This document shows positions 26,001 to 34,275 of a stretch of DNA of 64,000 bases, one piece after another. Made by a program: the position numbers and the translations under genes. The stretch's first letter is position 1. Each line of letters starts with the position of its first letter. The DNA comes from Leptidea sinapis (lineage: Eukaryota; Arthropoda; Insecta; Lepidoptera; Pieridae). The notes under the pieces are model-generated. The model had not been told where the DNA came from. It ran no database searches and worked only from the letters and a program-made list of their open reading frames with translations. The DNA is taken from the NCBI RefSeq assembly GCF_905404315.1, contig NC_066293.1:1999001-2063000 (forward strand), read 5' to 3'.

Positions 26001-27654
26001 ATCTATATTCAAAAATGTTACGACGCGATCGTTTTAAAAGTCATTTTTGAGACATACATGAAAAACATGATTTTAAACAGCTGCACAATAAGGCTCAACT
26101 AGCCGTTGAAAGCTGAAAATATAGCGAAATGTGCTGTATAGTAAATTAACGAAACCTTTTCAATTTCGTGAGATATTCGTTTTGTAGTCTGGGATCTAGT
26201 TCCAAAAACTTACTTCGCCAATAAAACTTCACAGGCTCAATAAAGCATTCTATTTCACAGAGGTTTTCGTATATCGGTCTAGTTTTAGGTCCCTATCTCC
26301 TTTAAAAATAGTAGAATCCTGCTTAAGACACAAATCGCCATTCATGAAATATGAAATTAAAGCGAGCCTTTTACTAATAAGTACTTTTGATTTTAGTGTT
26401 TTATATAAAGTAAATGATAGGCTAGAAATACCCGCCTTTTTAAAAATATCGCCATACGTAAAAAATAATTTCTGTTCTTTAATTGCGTACGACCCAAGAG
26501 TCTGGTAGCATTCCTCTGCACCGTCACTCTGAGAATTAAGTGGAACGTCTCATGTGCTTATAATGCCTACTACTCGGCTATGTCGAGTTAGTAAGTCTTT
26601 TGTGGGGCGATGTAGATCCCAGATAAAGTTCAAAACACATGTTTTTAAGAAATTCAAAAGAATTGTTAAAAAACGGTTGTGTGGTAAATTTTAGTATAGC
26701 ATAAATGACTATCCTAATGATACCACAGTTTGGGAATATAGCGACCGCCCGCCACATAGGCTATTAAATAATAAATTTTATTGTACGATTTAAGAGTGCA
26801 ACCATATTTTTATAAAAAAGAAGCCCGCTGTTTTTGTTGTGCCTGTTCTTCTCAGGTCAGAGGCAGGCTTTTGGAATGGGTGGTAGTTTTTGACTTTCAA
26901 TAAGTGATATTATATCCTATTTTGAATAAAATTATTTATGCTACAGATTACATTATAATTGAAGCTTCGATGCTACATCTATACATTGCCGCATTTACTC
27001 TAGTTGTTTAAAATATTCTTGGTCATTAAGCAGCAATGTAAAACCTGCTAGACAACCTGTTTAGCGGAGTGGTTAGCGATCCTATCTACTAAGCTAGAGG
27101 TCCCGGGTTCGAATCCCGGTAGGTGCAAGCATTGATATGATGAATATGGATGTTTGTTTCCAAGTCATGGATGTTTAAATGTATTTATGTATGTTTATAT
27201 GAATATGTATATGTATGTTTAAGTAAGTATATTGTATTAAATATATCATTGTCTTGTAACCCATAACACAGGCTATATATGCTTAACTTGGGGCAAGATA
27301 ATTTGTGTAAGAAATGTGTCAATATTTAAAAAAAACGTCTACTTGGTTCAAGTTTGATCAAAGGAGAAAAGTGTGCTTACATTATCTTTAAGCATATTTT
27401 TTCCGTTCCACTATCAGACTACGAATGATATATTATTGTATGTGTATGCAACGTCATTGTGTATACGATTAATAATTATTATTATCTCATTTCAGAGTAC
27501 AGTATTTCCGCGACAAGGTTATCCCCTAGATGATTTGACAAGGAAAGCACTGCTGGCACCAGAGCCTCCGATCAAAGCCAAGGTGGTTCCGTGGACGCAC
27601 GCGTTCACCATCATCCGGGAGTTGTTCCCGGATATTCAAACTATTATGACATAA
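8011..27654 (+). CDS. PHOSPHO2: PHOSPHO1/PHOSPHO2-type HAD phosphatase, complete (4 exons)
   Basis: Haloacid-dehalogenase phosphatase of the group that hydrolyses phosphoethanolamine/phosphocholine (PHOSPHO1) or pyridoxal phosphate (PHOSPHO2); which substrate applies cannot be read from sequence. Exons 8011-8154, 17050-17238, 22179-22397, 27496-27654 have consensus junctions, and every intron is phase 0, giving 236 residues, close to the family length. Motif I is 'FDFDRT' with the nucleophile D8 and acid/base D10. Motif II is 'LLTDAN' around T94. The family-specific cysteine cluster 'SCKRCPSNLCK' is in exon 3. The metal motif 'GDGGNDYCP' gives D170 and D174. The protein ends '...IIRELFPDIQTIMT'. 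No signal peptide or membrane segment, so cytosolic. An AATAAA overlaps the stop codon region (27654-27659). Introns of 8.9, 4.9 and 5.1 kb are repeat-filled. Confidence 0.92.
8155..9124. other. start of phosphatase intron 1, no features
   Basis: Strongly AT-rich and without recognisable repeats or coding sequence. Confidence 0.35.
9125..9474 (+). mobile_element. Helitron-like element, family A (diverged)
   Basis: Shares 'gcggtttgacagttctgctg' type sequence and 'gaaatattattgacaaa' with the copies at 24057 and 25129. It ends with the hairpin 'acagtacaacgtctgt' followed by CTAGT, although the GGGTCA spacer seen in the other copies is shortened. The left boundary is approximate. Non-autonomous: no Rep/helicase ORF. 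Confidence 0.6.
9610..9916. mobile_element. small MITE with terminal inverted repeats
   Basis: The ends 'ggccgtgcccaa' and 'ttgggaacggcc' are inverted. Inside are further inverted copies of 'gtcccaata...cttatcg', so much of the element can fold back. Flanks read TTA-T and G-TTA, compatible with a 3-bp TTA target duplication, but this is not certain. No ORF. Confidence 0.5.
10340..10870 (+). repeat. family E repeat split by a LINE fragment
   Basis: The left part (10340-10620) has 'gacgagcaggacgttcagct', 'tacgccctgcccattac' and 'cctcagaccgaaacacaat'. The right part resumes at about 10825 with 'cacggcagaaaaaaggcgc'. The 200-bp LINE tail in between appears flanked by similar 'cacattact' sequences, which would fit a target-site duplication. 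Confidence 0.55.
10622..10823 (-). mobile_element. LINE C-terminal tail fragment
   Basis: Minus-strand ORF with 'KVLEGRPRRTFRDQIRDV' and 'EAKQVCKDRSKWSLPT'. This resembles the end of RTE/other LINE polyproteins ('GRP..RW.D.....A.DR..W'). A related tail is at 22676. Inserted within a family E repeat. Confidence 0.55.
11173..11372. repeat. palindromic element, family F
   Basis: The left arm 'aaatgatttgagttttcttt...gtgttaattccg' is repeated inverted at the right as 'cggaattaacac...aaaactcaaatcattt'. The central part has 'ttggcgactcaacatgtcctgaggatgcct'-type sequence. To the right follows the tail 'ggatttccgcaaagtaacgc'. Three other copies occur at 23465, 57465 and 59648. The left arm is shortened in this copy. 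Confidence 0.65.
11588..11775 (+). repeat. family E repeat
   Basis: Copy beginning in the middle of the element: 'attctgagcggcactacagt', 'cgtcaccttgagacaaaaga', 'tttgcccagtaatttcacta', ending near 'ggcgccgttctggtaccc'. Confidence 0.6.
12040..12128 (-). mobile_element. tRNA-derived SINE-1 fragment (head only)
   Basis: Reverse strand carries the B-box-like 'ggttcgaagcccgg' and an A-box-like segment 'cagcccagtggttagtga'. It matches the head of the SINE at 13918, 23783 and 27050; the body is missing. Confidence 0.5.
12297..12987. mobile_element. element with 'ccgacttc' inverted ends
   Basis: The left end 'aaaaaaaccgacttctaaaa' and right end 'ttttgaagtcggttttttt' are inverted. Between them is a LINE fragment (12570-12795). 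'Accgacttcaaaaa' segments also occur at 11855 and, inverted, near 45490. Probably a non-autonomous DNA element; the class is uncertain. Confidence 0.4.
12570..12795 (+). mobile_element. CR1-like LINE 3' fragment
   Basis: Diverged copy of the element at 49730: it shares 'ctttgtggaagcaatcaccg', 'gctgcggtttgcccgaaccg' and 'gtgcctcttgtccgtttg'. In intact copies this encodes the 'LWK.LP.AVFP.RYD.GTF' tail of a LINE polyprotein. No open frame here. Confidence 0.55.
13918..14200 (+). mobile_element. tRNA-derived SINE-1, full copy
   Basis: Head like a tRNA with A-box 'tagctgagtgcttagcga' and B-box 'gggttcgaatcccgg'. Next is a unique body ('gatgtttgtttccgagtcat', 'cttgtaacccataacacagg') and a (ATT)n tail. 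Near-identical copies at 23783 and 27050 (plus), 16045 and 38455 (minus). RNA polymerase III-type internal promoter inferred from the two boxes. Confidence 0.75.
14560..15065 (-). mobile_element. LINE family D, 5'-truncated
   Basis: Minus strand reads 'CQYIYENLIHVHKN', 'NTRNKGLLVTNSSRLHK' and 'FYNKVPATVQAL' with breaks, i.e. the C-terminal tail of a Jockey-like ORF2. The 3' UTR follows ('gagagaagaagcggtgcaag' and 'tttttgatgtcatttct'). This copy shows that the short family D fragments elsewhere are LINE 3' ends. Confidence 0.65.
15473..15806 (-). mobile_element. Helitron-like element, family C
   Basis: On the minus strand it starts TC-GTATATATAAAATTC and ends with the hairpin 'ggcaatacaacgtttgct', then GGGTCAGCTAG followed by host T. 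No ORF, so non-autonomous. Other copies are at 35972, 52454 and 53256. Confidence 0.7.
15815..15885 (-). mobile_element. tiny LINE remnant
   Basis: Minus strand reads 'MRPRDSPREKFKS' and 'KILTLLSQYI', a short piece of the Jockey-like ORF2 tail found at 1500 and 18750. Confidence 0.4.
16045..16278 (-). mobile_element. tRNA-derived SINE-1, reverse copy
   Basis: Reverse complement of the SINE at 13918: 'caaattatcttcccccaatc', 'tacttaaacatacataaata' and the B-box 'gggattcgaaactggg'. The head is at the right. Confidence 0.65.
16313..16920 (+). repeat. three adjoining family E copies
   Basis: A short 5' copy (16313-16440), an almost full copy (16436-16745, from 'gggacgagacgagcaggacg' to 'ggagcctcccactggtaa') and a 3' partial copy (16745-16920) lie head to tail. 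Repeated landmarks such as 'catttgcccagtaatttcac' and 'agccggcatcctgtgcaaag' allow the three to be separated. Confidence 0.6.
17795..18020 (-). mobile_element. 3' end of the Jockey-like LINE
   Basis: Minus-strand 3' UTR related to the LINE at 970: 'tcacttattgaaagtcaaaa', 'gcctgagaacgggcgcaac' and 'tcccaatctgtggtatcgtt' on the plus strand. 5'-truncated; no ORF. Confidence 0.55.
18285..19035 (-). mobile_element. Jockey-like LINE, subfamily 2, RT tail
   Basis: Minus-strand open frame over ~180 codons: 'LDFKLQWGAHIENLCNRLSS', 'ARLVYFSYFHSVLSYGI', 'VLQKRAIRAVYKMRSRDSL' and 'NTRNKHKFAIPSTRLRK'. A 3' UTR runs down to 18285. It is similar to, but distinct from, the LINE at 970; a sister copy lies at 21190 on the other strand. 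5'-truncated. Confidence 0.75.
19711..19937. mobile_element. diverged copy of the 'ggttacc' MITE
   Basis: Shares 'gacatttcgataaaagt', 'cgtaaagattaaa' and 'gatggtaaccc' with the element at 27942. The left terminus is eroded. Confidence 0.45.
20395..20925 (-). mobile_element. Jockey-like LINE, 5'-truncated copy
   Basis: Minus strand carries 'FDNVLYVHKHIEEFSRNC', 'NTRNKHKLVMPTTRLGRV' and 'NMIPENVQNKCVTKFKR', almost the same as the LINE at 970, plus its 3' UTR and the 'AAATATTTGAATTTGA' tail at 20395. Upstream (20930-21030) an RTE-like remnant 'GRSPTRWTDQI' on the minus strand adjoins it. Confidence 0.75.
21190..21690 (+). mobile_element. Jockey-like LINE, subfamily 2, plus-strand copy
   Basis: Plus strand reads 'IRAVYKMRSRDSLREKF' and 'NIMTVHCQYIYENLLYAHK', then shifts frame. 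The 3' UTR ends near 21690 with 'ttttacagtgaataaagatt'. Same subfamily as 18285-19035, opposite strand, about 2.2 kb apart. Confidence 0.7.
22570..22680 (+). repeat. family E repeat, 5' part
   Basis: 'gggacgagacgagcaggacg', 'cattacaatgcactcaggat', then cut off by the next element. Confidence 0.55.
22676..22900 (-). mobile_element. LINE tail with (CA)n end
   Basis: Minus strand reads 'MNVEEAREVCKDRSKW' and ends in a (TG)n microsatellite (plus-strand 'cacacacacacaca' at 22677-22696). Related to the tail at 10622. The protein match is weak but the two copies support each other. Confidence 0.5.
23105..23390 (-). mobile_element. degraded Jockey-like LINE fragment
   Basis: Plus-strand sequence 'catatacatcgcccaataag' and 'agtttctagcaaattcgcta' aligns by eye with the LINE at 1290-1560 and 20700-20925, with many indels. 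Confidence 0.55.
23465..23745. repeat. palindromic element, family F (long arms)
   Basis: Best example of the family. The arm from 'acaaatgatttaagttttct' through 'taattccgccattatttgt' to 'attctacacgtgcttcgcct' is repeated inverted on the right side. The centre carries 'gtctcgtgccagattttggc'. Arms are over 90 bp. A single-stranded copy could form a long hairpin. The tail 'gaattaggcgttactttgcg' is on the left. Confidence 0.7.
23783..24056 (+). mobile_element. tRNA-derived SINE-1, full copy
   Basis: A-box 'tagccgagtggttagcga' and B-box 'gggttcgaatcccgg' are both near-consensus. Same body as 13918 and a (TATT)n tail ending at the start of the Helitron-like element. Confidence 0.75.
24057..24480 (-). 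mobile_element. Helitron-like element, family A
   Basis: Minus-strand 3' end is GTCAGCTAG, next to host T, preceded by the hairpin 'acagaacaacgtctgtc'. The body shares 'gttctgctgtgaaacaattt' with the copy at 25129. The 5' terminus may lie further right, near 24667, where a tatatataga motif occurs after ~190 bp of unrelated sequence. No ORF for Rep/helicase. Confidence 0.65.
25129..25854 (+). mobile_element. Helitron-like element, family A, interrupted
   Basis: Starts A|TCTATATATATATAAATG, contains 'ctcgagaacggctggaccga', and ends with the hairpin 'acagaacaacgtctgt', then CGGGTCAACTAG|T. It is interrupted by family B at 25457-25816. Joining the sides of the insert gives the sequence seen in the reverse copy at 24057 with about two base differences. 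Confidence 0.7.
25457..25816 (+). mobile_element. Helitron-like element, family B, nested
   Basis: Starts TCTATACTAATATTATAAAG, includes a (GTTT)n run and 'gctaatctctggtactactg', and ends with hairpin 'ggcaaaacaacgtttgcc', then GGGTCAGCTAG. It is inserted between A and T of element A without a target duplication, as is usual for Helitrons. 360 bp, non-autonomous. Confidence 0.75.
26146..26545 (-). pseudogene. unidentified coding-like remnant
   Basis: Minus strand has a 92-codon stretch without stop (from ~26545) reading 'ETLGSYAIKEQ'-like sequence ('QTLGSYAIKEQKLFFTYG', 'DIFKKAGISSLSFTLYKTLK', 'ISKRLALISYFMNGDLC'). After a frameshift near 26270 it continues 'ENLCEIECFIEPVKFYWRSK' and 'LDPRLQNEYLTKLKRFR' to a stop at 26148-26146. 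The composition is protein-like and the two frames join smoothly. I do not recognise the family. It could be a captured gene fragment, an old processed copy or part of an unknown mobile element. It abuts a LINE 3' end at 26549. Confidence 0.4.
26549..26945 (+). mobile_element. Jockey-like LINE 3' end
   Basis: Plus-strand 'gcctactactcggctatgtc', 'aagtcttttgtggggcgatg' and the 3' UTR 'gtttttgactttcaataagt' match the reverse complement of 1040-1370. 5'-truncated. Confidence 0.6.
27050..27330 (+). mobile_element. tRNA-derived SINE-1, full copy
   Basis: Head 'agcggagtggttagcgatcc' and B-box 'gggttcgaatcccgg'; body and 3' part as at 13918. Located ~165 bp upstream of phosphatase exon 4. Confidence 0.75.
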
Positions 27655-27941
27655 ATAAATTACAGAAGAACGTGCAATTGTACGATATAGTATTATTATT
27701 TTATGAGCATTTAAATCTTATTGTTGGTTAATTATACTATTTATATTATTTATTTTAAAGCAGTCTCGAAAGCGTTTTAATTCGACACTAACGTGTGTTT
27801 TCACTTGTTGTAAGTTAAAATTTCTATTTTATTACTGTTTTGATCACACCATACTTTTTACATCATCAATGTATCAGTGCGTGGAACAAATTCTGTTGTT
27901 TCGTGAGTATATAACGTATTTATTGTCTGTGTTTGTGATTA

Positions 27942-28166
27942 GGGTTACCATTTAGTAATTTTGTTCGGACAAAAACCTGACATTTCGATAAAAGTCCAGA
28001 GTTTTAAGTTGATCTCGTTTAGAATTCGTTTTCGTAAAGATTAAAGACTTCTTTGATATTAGTTAATATGTAGTTTTATTAATATTCCATCTAATTAAAT
28101 CCAAACAAGTTAGAGATCCGGAAAAAATCCGCAGTAGGTTCTAAAAGTCCGGACGTATGGTAACCC
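27942..28166. mobile_element. MITE with 'agggttaccat' inverted ends
   Basis: Left end 'agggttaccat' and right end 'atggtaaccct' are inverted. Subterminal 'gacatttcgataaaagtcc' and 'ctaaaagtccgg' are also partly inverted. About 225 bp, no ORF. A diverged relative is at 19711. Confidence 0.6.
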
Positions 28167-29569
28167 TAGTTGTGATTTAGTCGAATTACAGAATCAATGT
28201 AACTTTTGTTGAACAGAATGGAATATTATCATTTATCATGTTCTGAAGTGAATAATATTTTAATGTACTTGCAAGGAATCATTTTTGTGGAAAAAATTAT
28301 AACATTTTTTTCGTACAAATAATCTATCGAACAATGTTCAAGTAAGTACTGGAAAAATCTTCATATTCACGGAAAACGTTAAAATATGACGTCAAAACAC
28401 TAAAAAAAATATTTTTTTAAAACTATTCTTTGACACTTTGTAAATCGTTGCTGGACCCTACCTTTTTACTGTATGATTTCGATTTGACATAGATAACTTC
28501 TAGAAATCGCCATAAAGGGCCTGAAAATAGATAATATATTTATCATAACCCTTCTATGATTCTTGTTTTGTTGTAAGTGGAAGTTAATATTAATAATAAT
28601 AATTGTTTGGCTATTCAAATTACTACACACATACGCGAAGAAACAGACTGATATAATAATATAGCCCTTCTCCTTTATTTATCAATAATAAAAAAAAGTT
28701 AATTTGAGCGAAATATAAGTGTTTCAAATTTGCCGCGCAGCAATGACTTTGTATAAAAATTTTTTACTGGCAAATGTATACAAAATTTATCGACCAAGAC
28801 ACCGTTCGCATCGTCCATAAATTTTGGTTCAAATTAAAATTCAAAGAGTATAATAATATATAGGGGAATGTTAAAATTGTATACTTATATCCCACAAGAC
28901 TACTTGAGGGATAAATAATAACAAAGTACTGGTCCCTATATATTATTATACTCTTTGTTCTGGCCACATAACACTTACTCTGCTTACTACCACATGACGC
29001 AAGTCTACAGGTGAATAAATTTAATATAATATGACATTGTGTAGTATTGCAAGTTAAAAAACTGTAAAAAAATGCTAAATTTAATAAATCACCTAAATAA
29101 GTATAAGTCCACTTGTTTGTAATAAACGCACAATAAATAAATATTATTTACAAATATGTATTTTATTCGCGATGGTTTTGCCTCAATATTCCTCAGCGAT
29201 CGTATTTCAAAAGACGTCTCCAACCGTTATCAAGTGTATTGCTCTCTCTTTTCTGCACAGTATAAGACAGTCACAAAATACACTTTATGGCGGGTTCCGT
29301 ACTAAAATGAGCTCCAAAAAATCCACAAAAAATTTCTTGATTCTCCAGGCACCAAATTAATAAAATATATAACGTGAGTACCAGGAAAAAATATAAATAA
29401 AGTAATACCAACTTAACTGTGAAGTGGCAAAAATAGGAATTACGGTCATCATGTTGAATATATATACGCACATATTTATATAAATAGAAATTACATTTAT
29501 GCTGTTAGATTTACGCACAAAAGTGGAGGAAAAAGACAGCTACAAAAATAATAAGTAAATGTATATTTA
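28167..29569. other. intergenic, no gene recognised
   Basis: AT-rich. Contains a near-repeat of 'tataatatatagggg/actctttg' around 28850 and 28940. ORFs here show no domain signal. Confidence 0.35.
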
Positions 29570-30110
29570 CACTTATATACTGTAAATTTTCACTAGACGA
29601 CTTGTTCTAAGAAATTCTTTTTTATTAAGTTTTTATATTCATTGACCGTCTGAGCTTTTCTTATACACATAGGTAGAACATTCCTGATCCCACAGTCTGG
29701 TAGTCTCAACCACGAATGAATTTGAAAAAATTTTGTTAGTGTGATGAGGAACAAATAAAATTCGGTTAGTTTCAGACCCCAGCTTGAGGACTCCTAATTA
29801 AACAAACCTTTTATATAAATATAGGGAAGTTTTTATGTCGAAAATAATAAGTCTAAACCACTTAAGCCTAGTCTGAAATTCAGATACTTACATGATCATA
29901 TTTGCGTAACCCAAATATGAGCCTTATTGCAAAAAATTTAAGACACTTATGTTTGTTAGTTGCTCCTAAGTAAGATTTAGATAATACAGAGTAGAAGACA
30001 TTGAGCCAGCAAAAATTGGGAATACATAGCACTACGTAATATAACACACGGTCTATCTTTTGGTTGGTATACATTAATTCGTTAAGTGCGTAACGAGGCT
30101 TAAATCATCC
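29570..30110 (-). mobile_element. degraded LINE RT tail
   Basis: Minus strand, with frame breaks: 'KIDRVLYYVVLCIPNFCW', 'FAIRLIFGLRKYDHVS', then 'YLNFRLGLSGLDYYFRHK' and 'VETTRLWDQ'-like sequence. This fits LINE ORF2 C-terminal regions ('R.I.GLR..DHVS....L.W....'). The right flank to 30320 may belong to it but is not recognisable. Confidence 0.5.
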
Positions 30111-30329
30111 CTCATGCAACGTCCCTGTGGAGCGACAAGGAAAAACGTGAACTTTTCTGTCGTGCGACGGGCATAACTTCGGTTTGGTCCAGTGTATGAA
30201 AGAGATAAATATATATTTGAGATGTGCTAATGGTACCAGACTCGGTGGTATACCTGCCTTGGTATCGAATGTCTTAGGCGACCATGTGCCCCAAACGATG
30301 TCGAAAGAAGTTGAATACATGCTTTAATT

Positions 30330-31374
30330 TTTTGCAGAGAGATGGGTCCCCCATTTGTAAAATAAGAACAGAAATTAAATTAGGGGGGACCCCGCCTACT
30401 TGATGAAAACGAGTATCAATCGAGTTCATAATATTTTTAAATATAGGATGTTTTCTATTCTACTTGTTTCTTTTTTTTTATATTTTTATAATATTTTTAG
30501 TTAAAAATTATAATTATCTTACCATTTGTATTTATACACTCATTGGAAACCTGTCCGTAACCACATAAATTGTGATTATTTTTGTACTTGCGTGTTAAAG
30601 CCCTATATTTTGATACTCATTTATATGATTCTCGAAAGTATAGGAAGAAATTTTTTAAAATTTTTGTCTTTTATGGCGCCTTGAAACTTAATTTTGATTA
30701 TATTTATAAAATTATGTATCCTTGGGTGGCTTTGTGTTTTGCCCTCAAAACGAAACTAATGAGATATGGTTGATTGAAATTGGTCAAGTCATTGAGGAAT
30801 TATGAGTGGCTTTTAGTAGCTATCTTCAATAAACAGTTTAAATTAAACACGTCATTATTACTTTTCCCATCACTTAGCAAAAATTTGCCCTATTTCAGTG
30901 AATAGGTTCCCATATTTTGCTTTACTTATAATTCCTAAACTAGCTAGCAGATCCCGGGACTACGGTATTTTAGGGTTCATCATTCACTGTCTTTATTAAT
31001 AAGACCAACATTCTCATTTATCTTTGATTTCGGGCTAGAAAATGGATTTTAATCGGTTAAAGGAGGTGGGAAATGGACCGCGTTTTGCCCCAGCGTCTGG
31101 TCATGGTGCAGGCCGATAACATCTCGTGCCACAGAAACGGAAAGTATGCAAAAATTTATGCCGCAGCGAACGTGTTAACTGGTTATTAAGGATTAATATA
31201 AAATAGCTCCCTCAACATTTACACTTCGAATTGATAAACACATTCCGATTTGAACCAGTGATAACCGTTAAAATAAAAACTGTTTTTCTTAGTTTTGTCT
31301 GCAGCATATAACTTAATAAGTATGGGATATATATTTAATATATATGGGAATGAAGCGACCACTGTCATGCTATT
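30330..31374. other. intergenic, no feature
   Basis: No repeat landmark or protein-like ORF seen. Confidence 0.3.
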
Positions 31375-31525
31375 TAAATTACTATAAAAGAAGCCCGCTG
31401 AGTTTCTTGCGCCAGTTCATCTCAGATCTGTGGCAAAAATTTCTGAATAGGTGACTTGCAAGGTTTTTGACTTGCAATACTTGATATCTTAACCTATTTG
31501 GGATAAAAATATTTGAATTTCATAA
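31375..31525 (+). mobile_element. Jockey-like LINE 3' terminus
   Basis: 'agaagcccgctgagtttctt', 'ggcaaaaatttctgaatagg' and 'aaaatatttgaattt' correspond to the last ~150 bp of the LINE 3' UTR. Confidence 0.5.
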
Positions 31526-31788
31526 CTGCTGGGGATGCAATAAACAGGGTGGTATTATCAAACGATCTCCGATTCAGAATGTTAAATTAAAAAATAATAT
31601 AGCAAGAAATAAATCAACAAAACTGATTGATTATCGTATTTTTTTTTGTATGTGGGGAAAGAATTTTTCTCCTCCGATAGCTCGGGAAATTCTGCCTTAA
31701 ATATTGGGAATTGCGAAAACTTAATATTGGCCTCAATTGCTTCTGAGTCTGACAGTTGTTCTGCTTATTTGCACAGTATTAAATTCTT

Positions 31789-32520
31789 TGAAGTGCATAG
31801 TCTCGGACAAATTATAATTGTAAAAATTGGTCCGAGTGCTTCTGCCTTTTAGAATATTAACAAATATGTGCATGTACAGTATAGTTCAATACTCAACATC
31901 GCAGAGTACTTTAAAGGCCGGAAAGCATTAGCGCGGTGCTGCGTAGCACTACACTGCACGGCACTAAGCGTTAAAATATTATTTCAACCATTTCGTATGG
32001 AGCATGTCGCACCAGAGCGGTGCTGCACTGCGCGTCGAGCAGAGTTGCCTCCGAGAGAATATTTTGACGCGCAGCGACGCGACGCGCACTGCAGCGTTGC
32101 TCAGTGCGACACAGCAAGCGGCGCGTCGCGTCAGTATGCATACTGTTAATTGTTAATTTTACAATATTTTGTCTTATAATCTAATTAATTTTAGTATCTA
32201 AATAAAAATAATTTGATTATTAATTTAGTTAAATGTAATAAATAAATTATTTGAAGTGCATAATCTCGGACAAATTATAATTGTAAAAATTGGTCCAAGT
32301 GCTTCTGCCTTTTAGAATATTAACAAATATGTGCATGTACAGTATAGTTCAATACTCAACATCGCAGAGTACTTAATTAAGTATTTTAGTATGAAATTAG
32401 TATGCATACTGTTAATAGTTAATTTAACAATATTATGTCTTATAATTTAATTAATTTTAGTAACTAAATAAAAATAATTTAATTATTAATTTAGTTAAAT
32501 GTAATAAATTAATAATTTGA
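31789..32520. repeat. imperfect tandem duplication
   Basis: Unit 1 (31789-32246) and unit 2 (32247-32520) share 'gaagtgcata.tctcggacaa', 'ttctgccttttagaatatta', 'caatactcaacatcgcagag' and 'atttagttaaatgtaataaa'. Unit 1 contains ~220 bp of CpG-rich sequence (about 31914-32130) that unit 2 lacks. Confidence 0.7.
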
Positions 32521-32973
32521 TTTATATTGGATGCATACCCTTACAAACTAATTTATTTTGTATATTACAGCCATTGTCAAATACTCTATTGATTGAAAAG
32601 AGTGGCCGTTGTGTTTCTTGTATGTTCTTTTCAAGAGCTTTAATTTTTCCGAAATATTATGGTAGAATCAGTAATTTAAAAGAAATATTTATTGTGACGA
32701 TTCAAAAGCGCATAGTTTAAGCCTAATTGAATAAATTTTATTTGATTTTGATATCTTATTTTTTTTCTCTTCCATTAATAGGTTCTTTTCTGCACACAAT
32801 AAAGAAATAATGACCAGATCCTCGTCACTATCGCTCATCTTGTGATGTTGCTCGCACGTGAACAGCTATAGAAATGACGCGAGCTGCCGCTTACTGCAGT
32901 TGTTGTGCGGTAGGTACCGTCTAGCGACGTGAAGCGACGCGCGGCGCTGCGCCGCTGTAATGCGTTCCGGCCT
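31914..32973 (-). mobile_element. PIF/Harbinger-like element remnant
   Basis: Ends 'aaggccggaaagcatta' and, inverted, 'aaggccggaacgcatta', with TTA next to both ends. Just inside the right end the minus strand reads 'MSDSDEDLVIISLLCAEK', like the acidic start of Harbinger transposases. The rest of the transposase is missing. The CG-rich subterminal sequence matches the short element at 37848. Its overlap with the tandem duplication makes the history unclear. Confidence 0.5.
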
Positions 32974-34275
32974 TTAGTGTTGCCCTCTATTCCCTCCATT
33001 ACAAATAAAAAATTATCAGGCCATAAAATCTTCTGAAAAAAAATACAATTTACAACTGGATGAACTGTCAATTGTCAATTGGATTTATGTTGTGTTTTGC
33101 ACTTAGCAGTACATTACACGATAAATCTCACAATAAAATTTAATATTCGTCACTGAAAAGTTATTGTTTTAAACTGAATAATTGTTAAGTCAAGCTGGCA
33201 TCTAAACGGCTGTTACTAATTGGTTTCCACAGCTATTCTCCGTCAACACTACGAGCAAGTTACAATAGGTTAATAACATAATGTTTTGACTCTTATTATT
33301 CTTAGGAAAATCAATTTTATTCTCGAATTTCCAGGACAATGTTGTTTATTAATGTATTTTGTTGATTACCGATAAGTGATGACATAAGCATTAGAATATG
33401 GTCAGTGATAATATGTTCTAACAACGTTGGATACCCAAAATTATTCATGGAGACAAATTTTCAATTGTTCATCAATATTCCTTTATGTAATCATTGTAAT
33501 TTTTTCTTCAGAGTAAATAAAGACCTAATAACATATACATATAATATATTGTGAAGGTGAAAAAGATTATGAATAATAATATTATTTGGAGAATTAAACA
33601 GTAGATTAAATTAATTGAAACTAATTCCGAGAATTAGTTAAATTTATTACTTAATTACAAAAACCCAATTTAATCATGACTAGATAGTCACATACATATA
33701 AGAGTTGTAACTTATTCCATCCTTTTAATCAATTTAAACTTGAACTTAAAAACTTGTTGTCAGGTGAATCTGGTCTCTATGTAACATAGAACTTGCAAAG
33801 GATAACCAACTACACATTAAAAAAAGCAAATCTTACTTTTAGTATCTTGGTTAAGTTTAGTTTCTTGGTTTCTAAGCATATTTAATTCATAAAGTTATAA
33901 CAGAAATGATGCAATCTCTATAAAGAATTTATGTCAAATTTTAAATTTATTTTACATCCGTAATCTTAAAGCGGGCTATGGTGATAAATCCAATGTGTTC
34001 CATAGTTTAAAAGATATCCATTGTAGGTAATAGGTCTTCCCAATGTTCGTCAAAATGACAAACCTTGCACCTGCTGCATCCAGCAGATTTACCAGCAGTT
34101 CCACTCAGTTACAGGCCTGTTACACTGCATCTCATGATACTTGTCATATCCTAAAGAAACCACAAACTCCATTAAGCATCCATTCTACAAGCTTTGCAAC
34201 CTGCTGTTTTCCAATTTATTAAAATTCTTTCGTTCAAACCCTCAAATACTGTTATATTTCCCTACTGTTGTTTAG
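32974..34275. promoter_or_regulatory. region upstream of IDE
   Basis: 1.3 kb before the first IDE ATG, AT-rich. It must hold the IDE promoter or a 5' UTR intron, but I cannot place a transcription start. Confidence 0.3.

Noticed and set aside
31914..32130. CpG island or promoter
   Set aside because: The CG-rich block is one end of a Harbinger-like element and recurs at 37848, so its composition is explained by the repeat.
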